Source: Cellulomonas sp. SLBN-39 (GTDB lineage Bacteria; Actinomycetota; Actinomycetes; Actinomycetales; Cellulomonadaceae). From it: a DNA stretch of 64,000 bases. Made by a program: the position numbers and the translations under genes. The notes below the pieces were generated by a model. The model searched no databases, was not told the origin of the DNA, and saw only the letters and a program-made list of their open reading frames with translations. Below, piece after piece: positions 39,880-55,231 of this stretch (the first letter of the stretch is position 1; each line of letters opens with the position of its first letter). The stretch is from the NCBI RefSeq assembly GCF_006715865.1, contig NZ_VFOA01000001.1, forward strand, positions 2,294,001 through 2,358,000, given 5' to 3'.

Positions 39880-39918
39880 GACGACGGGCGCCCACCGGTG
39901 CGGCGGGCGCCCGTCGTC
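39880..39918. terminator. Bidirectional terminator, 14-bp hairpin
   Basis: 39880-39893 pairs exactly with 39905-39918, loop 11 nt, between convergent stops at 39857 and 39929. No U-tract. Confidence 0.75.
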
Positions 39919-39928
39919 CTGCGTCGGG

Positions 39929-41230
<1,302 letters not shown>

Positions 41231-41259
41231 GTTTTGTCTCCATTCGACGGACCCGACCG

Positions 41260-41265
41260 ACCGTA
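41260..41265 (-). promoter_or_regulatory. -10 box of the GH16 gene
   Basis: TACGGT on the minus strand 29 nt before the GTG, inside the 176-bp divergent spacer shared with the GGDEF-EAL gene. No further operator was recognised there. Confidence 0.4.
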
Positions 41266-41406
41266 GTCCCGCCCATGACGGATGGACAACCCCTCGATGA
41301 CAGGCGTCCGTGCAGGCCTCGTGCGGGGAGGGTGAACGTCGCGCGCACGCGGGGGACACGTCGGACGACTCCTCACCGGGGTCGGCGGCCGGTCGATCCC
41401 GCCGTC

Positions 41407-43644
41407 ATGCACAGGTGGTGGGCCCCGTACCAGACGGTCGCAGCAGCGGCCCTCGTGGTGTGGTCCCTGCTGCCCGTCGGTGCGCCGCGCGACGTCGCGT
41501 TCGTCGTCGTCGGGCTGATCGGCGTCGCGGCGATGGTCGTCGGCATCCGCATCCACCGCCCTGCCGCGGCCCTCGCGTGGTACCTCGTCGCGGCCGGGCA
41601 GCTCGTCATGGTCGCGGGCGACGCGATGTTCTCCTGGTACCGCCACGTGCTGGGCGTCGAGCCGTTCCCGTCGCCCGCCGACCTCGTCTACCTCAGCGCG
41701 TACCCGCTGCTCGTCGGCGGCCTCGTCCTGCTGGTCCGGGCCCGCCGCGCCGGCCCGGACCCGGTGGGCCGGCTCGAGGCCGCCATCGCCACGTCGGCGC
41801 TCGGGCTGCTGGTCTACGTGTTCGTCGCCGAGCCGATCCTCCTCGCGGGCGACCCCCCGGTCCCCACGGCCCTCGCGCTGGGCTACCCGCTGGTCGACGT
41901 CGTGGTCGTCGCGGCGCTGGCCCGGCTGAGCCTGGCCCCGGGCGCCCGGCCGGCGGCGTACCAGCTCCTCGTGACCTCGACGATCCTCCTGCTCGTCGCG
42001 GACGTCGTCTTCTCCTTCACGTACGGCGAGAGCCTGGGCAGCTGGCTCGACGCGCTGTGGCTGATGTCGTACCTGCTCGCCGGGGCCGCCGCCCTGCACC
42101 CGTCGATGCGGCACGTCGGACGGCCGGCCACGACGTCCGCGCGCCTGACGCGTTGGCGCATGGCGGGCATGGTCCTCGCCGGGCTCGTGGCACCGTCGAT
42201 CGAGAGCGCCGAGATCCTCACCGGCCGCGAGCACGACACCTGGCCGGTCCGGGTCGGCTTCCTCGTCGTCGTCGGCCTCACGCTGCGCCGGATGTACGTC
42301 GCGGTGCAGCACTCCGAGCGCGCCGTCCGGCAGCGGCAGGCCGTGCAGGTCGCCCTCGCCCACCAGGCCTCGCACGACGACCTCACGGGCGTCGCCAACC
42401 GCTCCGCCACCATCGCGACCATCGAGGAGGCGCTGGTCCGCGCGCAGGCCGACGGCGGCATCGTCGGGCTGCTGTTCCTCGACATCGACCACTTCAAGGC
42501 CGTCAACGACACGTACGGCCACGCGGCCGGCGACCAGGTGCTCCAGCACGTCACCGAGCGGGCGAGGGCGTCCGTGCGCGCCACCGACCTGGTCGGCCGG
42601 GTCGGCGGCGACGAGATCGTCGTCCTCGTCGACGCCCCGCCCTCGGAGGAGGTGCTGCACCAGGTCGCCCAGCGCGTGCTCGACGCCGTCCGCTCGCCGC
42701 TGCGGGTGCGGGGACGCGACCTGGTCGTGTCCGCGTCCGTCGGCGTCGCGCTCTGCCACGACGGCGCCGTCGCCGCAGACGTGCTCCTGCAGGAGGCCGA
42801 CGCCGCCGCCTACCGGGCGAAGTCCGCGGGCCGCGGCCGCGTCGAGGTCTTCGACGACGAGCTGCGCCGCCACCTGCGCGAGACGGCCGAGCTCGAGGTC
42901 GCGATCCGCCACGGCCTCGCCGCGGGCGACTTCGTCATGCACTACCAGCCGATCGTCGACGTCGGCTCGGGCGACGTCGTCGGGTACGAGGCCCTGGCCC
43001 GCTGGGACCGGCCCGGGCACGGCGTCCTCGCCCCCGCGGAGTTCATCCCGCTCGCCGAGCAGTCGTCGCTGATCCGCGACGTCGGGCGCTGGGGCCTGGT
43101 CGAGGCGTGCGGGCAGATCGCCCGCTGGGACGCTGAGGGCCGCTCGCCCGTCACCGTCGCCGTCAACATCTCCGGCCGGCACCTCGCCTCGCCGGCCGTC
43201 GTCGACGACGTCGAGGTCGCGCTGTCGATGACGGGCGTGGACCCGCGCCGGCTCGTCCTGGAGATCACCGAGACCACGTTCGTGCACCACCCCGAGGCGC
43301 CCGCGCGCCTGCAGGCCCTGCGCGACCTGGGCGTGGGCGTCAGCATCGACGACTTCGGCACCGGGTACACCTCGATCGGCCGCATGCAGGACCTGCCGGC
43401 GTCGACCCTGAAGATCGACCGGTCCCTCGTCGCCCCCGCGACCGAGCGCGGCCGGCGGCTGCTCGAGCTCGTCGTGCACGCCGCCCACGCCACCGGCCTG
43501 GCCGTCGTGGCCGAGGGCGTCGAGACCGCCGAGCAGCTCGAGGCCGTGCGCGCCACCGGCTGCGACCTCGTCCAGGGCTTCCACCTGGCCCACCCGCTGC
43601 CCGTCGACCGCCTCGACGTGCCGCGGGCCCCCGTCCCGGCCTGA
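41407..43644 (+). CDS. Membrane GGDEF-EAL protein (c-di-GMP turnover)
   Basis: 745 residues. Seven to nine TM helices (~8-300) form an integral sensor domain. A GGDEF domain follows (~325-480) with the active-site loop written GGDEI (VGRVGGDEIVVLV), then an EAL domain (~495-740) with GYEALARWDRP, NISGRHL, EITETTF, DDFGTGYTS and KIDRSLV, which has the residues expected of an active phosphodiesterase. The Phe-to-Ile change in GGDEF is known in active and inactive cyclases. ATG 41407 is chosen because TM1 starts right after it; no good ribosome site is seen. Confidence 0.9.
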   Translation: MHRWWAPYQTVAAAALVVWSLLPVGAPRDVAFVVVGLIGVAAMVVGIRIHRPAAALAWYLVAAGQLVMVAGDAMFSWYRHVLGVEPFPSPADLVYLSAYPLLVGGLVLLVRARRAGPDPVGRLEAAIATSALGLLVYVFVAEPILLAGDPPVPTALALGYPLVDVVVVAALARLSLAPGARPAAYQLLVTSTILLLVADVVFSFTYGESLGSWLDALWLMSYLLAGAAALHPSMRHVGRPATTSARLTRWRMAGMVLAGLVAPSIESAEILTGREHDTWPVRVGFLVVVGLTLRRMYVAVQHSERAVRQRQAVQVALAHQASHDDLTGVANRSATIATIEEALVRAQADGGIVGLLFLDIDHFKAVNDTYGHAAGDQVLQHVTERARASVRATDLVGRVGGDEIVVLVDAPPSEEVLHQVAQRVLDAVRSPLRVRGRDLVVSASVGVALCHDGAVAADVLLQEADAAAYRAKSAGRGRVEVFDDELRRHLRETAELEVAIRHGLAAGDFVMHYQPIVDVGSGDVVGYEALARWDRPGHGVLAPAEFIPLAEQSSLIRDVGRWGLVEACGQIARWDAEGRSPVTVAVNISGRHLASPAVVDDVEVALSMTGVDPRRLVLEITETTFVHHPEAPARLQALRDLGVGVSIDDFGTGYTSIGRMQDLPASTLKIDRSLVAPATERGRRLLELVVHAAHATGLAVVAEGVETAEQLEAVRATGCDLVQGFHLAHPLPVDRLDVPRAPVPA

Positions 43645-43712
43645 GGCCGGGCCCGTGGCCGGGGCGGATATCAGGTCGGCACGGCCTCGCCCGGGCTGGC
43701 ACGCTCGCCCGC

Positions 43713-44894
43713 ATGTCGTTCGAGAAGATCGGTGCGCGCCTCGTCAGCTGGGCCTCGGTGCTGGACGCCGCGACCCGGGAGCAGGCGCTGCGCACCTCCG
43801 CCCTGCCCTTCGTGCACCCGCACGTGGCCCTCATGCCCGACGCCCACCTGGGCAAGGGCGCGACCGTCGGCAGCGTGATCCCCACCGAGCGGGCGCTCAT
43901 CCCGGCGGCCGTCGGCGTGGACATCGGCTGCGGGATGATCGCGGTCCGCACCCAGTGGACGGGCGAGCAGCTGCGCGGCACGGGCCGCCCGCTGTCCGCG
44001 CTGCGCCAGGACGTCGAGCGGCGCGTGCCGCTGTCGGCGGGTGCCGCCAACGCGACCCTCACGGCCTCGGCCGCGGCGCGCGTCGCGGTGCTGGAGGAGG
44101 CGGCCGCGGCCGCAGGCTTCGACCCCGGCCGGTACGCGTCGCGGTGGGCCCTGCAGCTCGGCTCGCTCGGGTCCGGCAACCACTTCATCGAGGTGAGCGT
44201 CGACGAGGCGGACACCGTGTGGCTGTTCCTGCACTCGGGCTCGCGCGGCGTGGGCAACAAGATCGCCCAGCACCACATCCAGGTCGCCGCCGAGCTGTGC
44301 CGCCGCTGGTGGATCGAGCTGCCCGACCGCGACCTGGCCTACCTCGTGGAGGGCACCGACGAGTTCTGGGCGTACGTGCGCGAGCTGCGGTGGGCCCAGG
44401 ACTACGCCCTGGCCAACCGCGAGGAGATGATGGACCGGGTCGTCGAGGCCCTCGCGCAGTTCATGGGCGAGCCCGTGCAGGAGCGCGAGCGCGTCAACTG
44501 CCACCACAACTTCACCGAGCTGGAGGAGCACTTCGGCCGGAAGGTGTGGGTGTCCCGCAAGGGGGCGATCCGGGCCCGGGCCGGCGACCCCGGCCTCATC
44601 CCGGGCTCGATGGGCACGGCGTCGTACGTCGTGGTCGGCACCGGCGACGCGATGTCGCTGTGCTCGAGCCCGCACGGCGCCGGGCGGCAGTACTCGCGCA
44701 CGGCCGCGCGCCGCACGTTCACCCACGAGCAGCTGCGCGAGGCCATGGTCGGGATCGAGTACCGGGACACCGACGCGTTCCTCGACGAGATCCCCGCCGC
44801 CTACAAGGACATCGACCAGGTGATGGCCGACGCGAAGGACCTTGTGGAGGTCCGGCACGTCCTGCGCCAGGTCGTCAACGTCAAGGGCGACTGA
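43713..44894 (+). CDS. rtcB: RtcB-family RNA-splicing ligase
   Basis: 393 residues. GTP-dependent ligation of 2',3'-cyclic phosphate or 3'-phosphate RNA ends to 5'-OH. Metal ligands appear in GVDIGCGM, GSGNHFIEV and HSGSRGVG; HHNF and GSMGTASYVV follow; the guanylated His would be in SSPHGAGRQYSR. It is of the short RtcB class. No RtcA or archease gene is nearby. ATG 43713 is 8 nt after CACGCT, so it may be leaderless. Confidence 0.93.
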   Translation: MSFEKIGARLVSWASVLDAATREQALRTSALPFVHPHVALMPDAHLGKGATVGSVIPTERALIPAAVGVDIGCGMIAVRTQWTGEQLRGTGRPLSALRQDVERRVPLSAGAANATLTASAAARVAVLEEAAAAAGFDPGRYASRWALQLGSLGSGNHFIEVSVDEADTVWLFLHSGSRGVGNKIAQHHIQVAAELCRRWWIELPDRDLAYLVEGTDEFWAYVRELRWAQDYALANREEMMDRVVEALAQFMGEPVQERERVNCHHNFTELEEHFGRKVWVSRKGAIRARAGDPGLIPGSMGTASYVVVGTGDAMSLCSSPHGAGRQYSRTAARRTFTHEQLREAMVGIEYRDTDAFLDEIPAAYKDIDQVMADAKDLVEVRHVLRQVVNVKGD

Positions 44895-44900
44895 CGGCCG

Positions 44901-44935
44901 CCGCCACCCCCGGGCACGTCGCCCGGGGGTGGCGG
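44901..44935 (+). terminator. Terminator hairpin after rtcB
   Basis: 44901-44915 and 44921-44935 form a perfect 15-bp stem with a 5-nt loop, just after the rtcB stop. It faces the convergent VOC gene. No U-tract. Confidence 0.75.
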
Positions 44936-44953
44936 TCGTCGGGCGGGGCGGCC

Positions 44954-45388
44954 TCAGTCGAGGCAGAACTCGTTGCCCTCGACGTCCGCCATGACGAGGC
45001 ACGACTCGTTCTCCTCGTCGGCGAGCATGAGGCGCAGCCGGGTGGCGCCGAGCGCGAGCAGCCGCGTGCACTCGGCCTCGAGCACGGCCAGGCGGGCCTC
45101 GCCGACGAGGCCGGCGCCGACCTTGACGTCGAGGTGGACGCGGTTCTTCACGACCTTGCCCTCGGGCACCCGCTGGAAGTACAGCCGGGGACGGGCGCCG
45201 GCGGGGTCGCTGCACGCGAACCACGCGCCCGGGTCGGACGAGCCCCACCCGTGGGCGGCGTCGTCCCAGGTGGCCGCGTCGTCCGGCGGGGCCGCCGGGG
45301 CGTACCCGAGGGCGGCGCACCAGAACAGCCCGACCCGGACGGGGTCGGCGGAGTCGAACGTCACCTGCACCTGCGGCGGCTGCGTCAC
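44954..45388 (-). CDS. VOC-superfamily (glyoxalase-like) protein
   Basis: 144 residues with a duplicated beta-alpha-beta-beta-beta pattern: VQVTFDSADPVRVGLFWCAALGY and KNRVHLDVKVG; the C-terminal MADVEGNEFCLD is the usual last metal-ligand strand. This is the glyoxalase-like-domain group common in actinobacteria; ligand or substrate unknown. GTG 45388 is 7 nt after TACGGT (45400-45395), so translation is probably leaderless. Confidence 0.85.
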   Translation of the reverse strand: MTQPPQVQVTFDSADPVRVGLFWCAALGYAPAAPPDDAATWDDAAHGWGSSDPGAWFACSDPAGARPRLYFQRVPEGKVVKNRVHLDVKVGAGLVGEARLAVLEAECTRLLALGATRLRLMLADEENESCLVMADVEGNEFCLD

Positions 45389-45521
45389 GGGACGACCGTA
45401 GGGGAGCCGCCGGCCACGCGCACCGCTGCCGGCACGGTGCGTCCCGTCGTCCGTGCCGGCTGCTGCTGGCAGGGTGCTGCGCAGCACGCGGGTGCGTGGC
45501 CCGCGGCGGGAGGAGCCGACC

Positions 45522-45920
45522 GTGGGCGCTTGGGGTGCGGGGCCGTGGGAGAACGACGGGGCGCTCGACCTGCGCGCGGAGATCGAGGACGGCGGACTGG
45601 TCGTCGAGGACCTGGCCTGGGCGTTCGAGGACGAGTACCTCGAGGTCGACGGCGGGCAGATCGCGCTCGCCCTGGTCGACCTCGCGCTCGCCGTGCGGGG
45701 GCTGCGGCCCGCCCCCGGGGACCTCGACCTCGGCCGGGTCGCGCCGGCGTTCACGCCGGAGGTCGTGGCGTGGATCGCCGAGCAGGCCGACCGGACGCTG
45801 GCGGGCCCGGAGACGTCCGAGGCGTACGAGCTGTGGGAGGAGGCGGGCAGCCTCGACGAGTGGCGGCTGCCGGCCGTCGCGGCGCTCGCGGAGCTCCGCG
45901 CGTCGACGCCGGCGCCCTGA
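45522..45920 (+). CDS. DUF4259 family protein
   Basis: 132 residues, acidic. The start MGAWGAGPWENDGALDL is the family signature. DUF4259 proteins are small cytoplasmic proteins without known role. GTG 45522 follows GGGAGGAG at a good distance. It is divergent from the VOC gene. Confidence 0.85.
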   Translation: MGAWGAGPWENDGALDLRAEIEDGGLVVEDLAWAFEDEYLEVDGGQIALALVDLALAVRGLRPAPGDLDLGRVAPAFTPEVVAWIAEQADRTLAGPETSEAYELWEEAGSLDEWRLPAVAALAELRASTPAP

Positions 45921-45941
45921 GCCCGGCCGCCGCCCGACCGG

Positions 45942-46070
45942 TCAGGGCGCGTCTTCGGGGGCCCGCACGGGCGGGCCGTCGCACGGCGCGGGGCGGCGCG
46001 GGCGGGTGGCCGTCGCGGCGTGGCCGACCACGGCGGTGAGGGCCGTCAGGCCCAGGACCTCGAGCAGCAT
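45942..46070 (-). CDS. Small hydrophobic/basic peptide, 42 residues, hypothetical
   Basis: ATG 46070 is preceded by GAGGAGG at 8 nt, an excellent ribosome site. The peptide starts with a hydrophobic helix (LLEVLGLTALTAVVGHAATA) and ends in a Pro/Arg-rich tail. It could be a one-TM small protein. It is too short for homology by eye; the strong ribosome site is the main support. A longer start upstream is possible. Confidence 0.35.
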   Translation of the reverse strand: MLLEVLGLTALTAVVGHAATATRPRRPAPCDGPPVRAPEDAP

Positions 46071-46204
46071 CTGCGGTGCCTCCTCGTGGACGACGGGTGC
46101 GGTACGCCGGCGGCGCCCCACCATCAGACCCCCGGCCGGGAGCCCGCGGGAGTCCCTGCCGTGACGGGTACTGGCAGGGCCTCGTCCGCGCGGCCCGCCG
46201 GTCG

Positions 46205-51320
<5,116 letters not shown>

Positions 51321-51330
51321 GGGGGAGACG

Positions 51331-52608
51331 ATGACCGGGACCGCACGCGTGCGCACCGCGACCTCGGAGGACGTCGCGGTGCAGGGCTGGGCGCAGGACG
51401 TCGCCGCCGCGCCCGACACCTGGCCGTTCCTCAGCGGGGCCTGGCTGCGCGGGACCACCGCTGCGCTGTCGGGCACGGCCGCACCCCTGCACGGGGTCGC
51501 GACCCGGGCCCGCGGCGAGGAGGCGTGGCTGCCGGCGTACCTGTTCAAGGAGCCGCCCGCCGTCGACTGGGACCCGCGCACCTACCTGGGCTGGGAGCGG
51601 CCCGACGGCATGCAGGTCTGCTGCGGCGTCGAGACCGCGTGCGGCGTCAGCGACGAGGTCGCCGCGTGGGGCGTCGAGGCGTTCTTCCCCGCCGTCGTCG
51701 TCGGCAGCCCGCTGGGCTACCGCAGCGAGGCCGCGTACAACTTCTGGTCACCCGGGCTGCTCGGGCGCCTGACCGACCAGGTGCTCGCCGCCGCCCACGA
51801 GCAGGGCGCCCGCGCCGTCGTCGCGCCCTGGGTGCCCGACCGGCGGGGCAACGAGGAGATCCTCGACGCGTTCCGCGGGGCGGGCGGGTCGGTCGGGTAC
51901 TGGGGCCTGGACGACCACCTCGAGCTCGACGCGGACTCCTACGCCGACCACGTGGCACGCCAGCCCCGCAAGCGCCGCCAGCGCATGACCGCGGACCAGA
52001 CGGCGCTGGCCCGGGCGGGCCTGCAGGTGCGCCGCGTCGAGGGCGCGGGCCTGGAGCCGTACGTCGACCGCATCGCCGAGCTGGTCTGCCTCAACCGCGA
52101 GAAGAACGGCGCCGGAGAGGAGCCGCACCACATCAGCACCGTGATGCGCGAGGTGCTCGCCGCAGGCGCCGAGCCGTGGGGGTACCTGGGGCTGCTGGAC
52201 GGGCAGGTCGTGGCCGCGTGCGTCGCGATCCCGCGGGGCCGGCGCCTGTTCGTCAAGTGGGCCGGGTTCGACTACGAGGCCCTCGGCACCCGGTCGGGGC
52301 TGTACTTCTCGTTCTGCTTCGACATGCCGCTGCGCGACGCGTACGGCGCCGGGATGCGCTGGATGGAGCTCGGCTCCGGGGCGCACGAGGCGAAGGCGCT
52401 GCGCGGCTGCGCGAGCCGGGAGGTCACCACGGCCCTCTGGCTCGCCGACGAGGCGCTGCGCCCGCGGGCGGCCGAGCTGCTCGCGGACTTCGGCGAGCGC
52501 CGCCGCGCCGCGTTCGACGACCCGGCGCCCACGGCGTCGACCCCCGTGCTGCTCCCGCTCGCGGGCGCCACCACCCCCTCGACCGACTCGTGCTGCGGAG
52601 GTAGCTGA
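51331..52608 (+). CDS. FemAB/Acetyltransf_6-type transferase with Cys-rich tail
   Basis: 425 residues. N-terminal half is GNAT-like but divergent; the C-terminal half has the BioF2/FemAB-like pattern (RKRRQRMTADQTALARAGL; GEEPHHISTVMRE; GLYFSFCFDMPLRDAY; ELGSGAHEAKALRGC). Such enzymes acylate amines using acyl-CoA or aminoacyl-tRNA. Cysteines are unusual: VCCGVETACG near 95 and a terminal SCCGGS. It lies 10 nt after arsL with a GGGGGAG site, so it probably modifies the arsL product. Exact reaction unknown; it is a distant paralogue of the last gene of this operon (56686). Confidence 0.7.
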   Translation: MTGTARVRTATSEDVAVQGWAQDVAAAPDTWPFLSGAWLRGTTAALSGTAAPLHGVATRARGEEAWLPAYLFKEPPAVDWDPRTYLGWERPDGMQVCCGVETACGVSDEVAAWGVEAFFPAVVVGSPLGYRSEAAYNFWSPGLLGRLTDQVLAAAHEQGARAVVAPWVPDRRGNEEILDAFRGAGGSVGYWGLDDHLELDADSYADHVARQPRKRRQRMTADQTALARAGLQVRRVEGAGLEPYVDRIAELVCLNREKNGAGEEPHHISTVMREVLAAGAEPWGYLGLLDGQVVAACVAIPRGRRLFVKWAGFDYEALGTRSGLYFSFCFDMPLRDAYGAGMRWMELGSGAHEAKALRGCASREVTTALWLADEALRPRAAELLADFGERRRAAFDDPAPTASTPVLLPLAGATTPSTDSCCGGS

Positions 52609-52609
52609 G

Positions 52610-53719
52610 ATGAGCCTGACCCTGATCCCGCTCTCCGGCTTCCTCGGGGCCGGCAAGACCACCGCGATGGTCGCGGCGGCCCGCCTGCTCGAGTCGTCCG
52701 GCCGCACGGTCGCCCTGATCACGAACGACCAGGGCACCGACCTCGTGGACACCGCCACGGCACGGTCGCGCGGCGCGCTGGTCGACGAGGTGACGGGCGG
52801 CTGCTTCTGCTGCCGGTTCGACGACCTCGCCGCCCTGGTCGACCGCATCGCGGCCGGCGGCACCGTCGACACCGTGATGATCGAGGCCGTCGGCAGCTGC
52901 ACCGACCTGCAGGCCACGGTCGTGCGCCCCCTGCGGCAGATCTACGGCGACGCCCTCGTGGTCGCACCGCTCACCACGGTCGTCGACCCGTTCCGCCTGC
53001 AGGCGTTCTCCGCCGCGTGGGCCGCCGGGGAGGACTCCGAGCTGGCGTACCTGTTCGACCACCAGCTCGCCGAGGCCGACGTGATCGCCGTGAGCAAGAC
53101 CGACGTCGCCGGCCCGGCGCGCACCGGGTCCGCCGTCGAGGCCGTGCGGGCGCGCTACCCGCGGGCCCGGGTCGTGCCGTGCTCGTCGGTCACCGGCGAC
53201 GGGCTGGACGCGCTCGTCGACGCGTGGGCCGAGCCGTCCGCCGCGGCGTGGGACGTGCCCATCGACTACGACCGGTACGCCGCCGCCGAGGCCGGGCTGG
53301 CCTGGCTCAACCAGCGGTTCGTCGTGGCCGGCGTAGACGGCGACGCGTTCGACGCCGAGCTCTGGTCGCGCACCCTCATGGAGACGCTGCGCGAGGCGTG
53401 CGACGCCGCCGGGCACGTCGTCGGCCACGTCAAGCTCCGCACCACCACCCCGGCGGGCGACGTGAAGATCAGCCTGGTCGGCGGGGGGAGCGTGCTCGAC
53501 GAGACCGTCGACGAGCCCGCGACGCAGGCCACCGCCGTGCTCAACACCCGGGTGGAGTGCGAGCCCGAGCAGATGGACGCCATGCTCACCGCCGCCGTGC
53601 AGGCCGCCGACCTGCTCGCCGTGAGCACGACCGTCCGCGACGGTGCCGCCGTCTCGTTCAAGCCCGGGTACCCCACCCCCGTGCACCGTGTCCCCGCCGC
53701 CGCGTCGGCGCACGCCTGA
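52610..53719 (+). CDS. CobW/COG0523-type GTP-binding protein
   Basis: 369 residues. G1/Walker A GFLGAGKTT (11-18), the metal-binding CxCC motif at Cys65, Cys67 and Cys68 (GGCFCCRF), and the G4-like SKTD. The family delivers metals (Zn, Co, others) to target proteins using GTP. Presence in an arsenic operon is unusual: it may load the iron-sulfur or arsenic site of a partner. It starts 1 nt after the transferase stop with GGAGGT upstream; gap to arsM is 10 nt. Confidence 0.82.
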   Translation: MSLTLIPLSGFLGAGKTTAMVAAARLLESSGRTVALITNDQGTDLVDTATARSRGALVDEVTGGCFCCRFDDLAALVDRIAAGGTVDTVMIEAVGSCTDLQATVVRPLRQIYGDALVVAPLTTVVDPFRLQAFSAAWAAGEDSELAYLFDHQLAEADVIAVSKTDVAGPARTGSAVEAVRARYPRARVVPCSSVTGDGLDALVDAWAEPSAAAWDVPIDYDRYAAAEAGLAWLNQRFVVAGVDGDAFDAELWSRTLMETLREACDAAGHVVGHVKLRTTTPAGDVKISLVGGGSVLDETVDEPATQATAVLNTRVECEPEQMDAMLTAAVQAADLLAVSTTVRDGAAVSFKPGYPTPVHRVPAAASAHA

Positions 53720-53729
53720 GGAGGCGACC

Positions 53730-54452
53730 ATGACCACCAGCCGCGTCCGCGACGACGTCCGCGAGAAGTACGCCGCCGCCGCGACCGCCGCCCTCGACGG
53801 GGCCTGCTGCGCACCCACCGCGCCGCAGGTGATCGGCGCCGCGCTCTACACCGACCTCGGCCCGGGCACGGTCCCCGACACCGCGCTGCTCGCCAGCCTC
53901 GGCTGCGGCAACCCCACGGCCGTCGCCGACCTGCGCGCGGGCGAGGTCGTCCTCGACCTCGGCTCGGGCGGGGGGCTCGACGTGATCCTCTCGGCGCGCC
54001 GGGTCGGGCCGACGGGCCGGGCGTACGGCGTCGACGCGCTGCCCGAGATGCTCGAGCTCGCGCGGCAGAACGCCGCCGAGGCGGGTGTCGACAACGTCGA
54101 GTTCCTCGAGGGCGATCTCGAGGAGCTGCCGCTGCCCGACGCGAGCGTCGACGTCGTGATCTCCAACTGCGTGATCAACCTCAGCGAGGACAAGCCGGCG
54201 GTGTTCGCCGAGATCGCCCGCGTGCTGCGCCCCGGCGGCCGCGTCGGGGTCTCGGACGTCGTCGCCGAGGACCACCTCGACGCCGCCGAGCGCGCCCGGC
54301 GCGGCTCGTACGCGGACTGCGTCGCCGGGGCCCTGTCCGCCGCCGAGTACCGCGACCTGCTGCACGCGGCCGGGTTCGGCGGCGTGGAGGTCCGGTTCAC
54401 GCACGAGGTCGCCGACGGCATGCACGGCGCGATCGTCCGGGCCCGGCGATGA
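53730..54452 (+). CDS. arsM: Arsenite S-adenosylmethionine methyltransferase
   Basis: 240 residues. SAM motif [16 protein letters not shown] (75-89). Conserved cysteines for As(III): Cys59 (LGCGNP), Cys147 (SNCVINL) and Cys197 (YADCVAGAL), with an extra pair Cys26-Cys27 (GACCAP) near the N-terminus. It would methylate As(III) or the ArsL product. It is shorter than typical ArsM (~270-380) and lacks the C-terminal extension. ATG 53730 follows GAGGAGG; an ATGA overlap links it to the aquaporin gene. Confidence 0.93.
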   Translation: MTTSRVRDDVREKYAAAATAALDGACCAPTAPQVIGAALYTDLGPGTVPDTALLASLGCGNPTAVADLRAGEVVLDLGSGGGLDVILSARRVGPTGRAYGVDALPEMLELARQNAAEAGVDNVEFLEGDLEELPLPDASVDVVISNCVINLSEDKPAVFAEIARVLRPGGRVGVSDVVAEDHLDAAERARRGSYADCVAGALSAAEYRDLLHAAGFGGVEVRFTHEVADGMHGAIVRARR

Positions 54453-55231
54453 GCGAGGTCCCGCTCGCGCGCCGCGCCCTGGCCGAGCTCGTCGGCACGG
54501 GCACGCTCGTCACGGTCGTCGTCGGGTCCGGCATCGCGGCGACCCGGCTGTCCCCGACGGACGTCGGCCTCCAGCTGCTGCAGAACAGCACCACGACGGC
54601 CCTCGCGCTGGTGGTGCTGATCGCCGTGCTCGGCCCCGTCTCCGGCGCGCACCTCAACCCCGCGGTCACCCTCGTGCTGGCGGCGACGGGCGAGTGGCGG
54701 GCGCGGACCGCCGACGTCCTCGCGTACGTCGCGGCGCAGGTGCTGGGTGCGGTCGGCGGGACCGTCCTGGCCCACCTGATGTTCGACCTGCCGGCCGTGC
54801 AGCTGTCGTCCACGGTGCGGACCGGGCCGCCGCTGTGGCTGGCCGAGGTCGTCGCGACCGCGGGGCTGGTGGTGGTGATCCTCGGCCTGCTGCGCTCGCA
54901 CCGCCAGACCTGGGTGCCGGCCGCCGTCGGCTGCTACATCGGCGCCGCGTACTGGTTCACCGCCTCGACGAGCTTCGCCAACCCCGCGGTCACGATCGGC
55001 CGCGCCTTCACCGACACGTTCGCCGGCATCGCCGTCGCCTCGGTGGCGCCGTTCGTGGTCGCCCAGCTCGTCGGTGCGGCCGTGGGTGCCGTGCTCGTCA
55101 CCGTCCTGCACGGGCGCCCGGTCGCCGTGCCGGGCCAGGACGTGGCCCGCGAGCACGTCCCCGGCCCTCCGGAGGGTGCGGTCGACGCGCCGGTCCCGGA
55201 CAGGGGGAGGCGCATAAACTTGGACGCATGA
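54449..55231 (+). CDS. Aquaporin-family channel (MIP), possibly AqpS-like arsenical channel
   Basis: 260 residues, six TM helices and two NPA half-helices (HLNPAVT at Asn70, [10 protein letters not shown] at Asn178, selectivity Arg nearby). Aquaglyceroporins in ars operons (AqpS) let As(III) or methylated arsenicals leave down their gradient. Substrate is inferred only from context. The C-terminal ~30 residues are hydrophilic. It overlaps arsM upstream and arsR downstream, both by 4 nt. Confidence 0.9.
   Translation: MSEVPLARRALAELVGTGTLVTVVVGSGIAATRLSPTDVGLQLLQNSTTTALALVVLIAVLGPVSGAHLNPAVTLVLAATGEWRARTADVLAYVAAQVLGAVGGTVLAHLMFDLPAVQLSSTVRTGPPLWLAEVVATAGLVVVILGLLRSHRQTWVPAAVGCYIGAAYWFTASTSFANPAVTIGRAFTDTFAGIAVASVAPFVVAQLVGAAVGAVLVTVLHGRPVAVPGQDVAREHVPGPPEGAVDAPVPDRGRRINLDA
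55215..55228 (+). promoter_or_regulatory. Possible internal leaderless -10 for arsR
   Basis: TAAACT (55215-55220) ends 8 nt before the arsR ATG, inside the end of the aquaporin gene, and is a rare AT-rich patch. A GGGGGAGG is too far upstream to serve the ATG. Confidence 0.4.
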
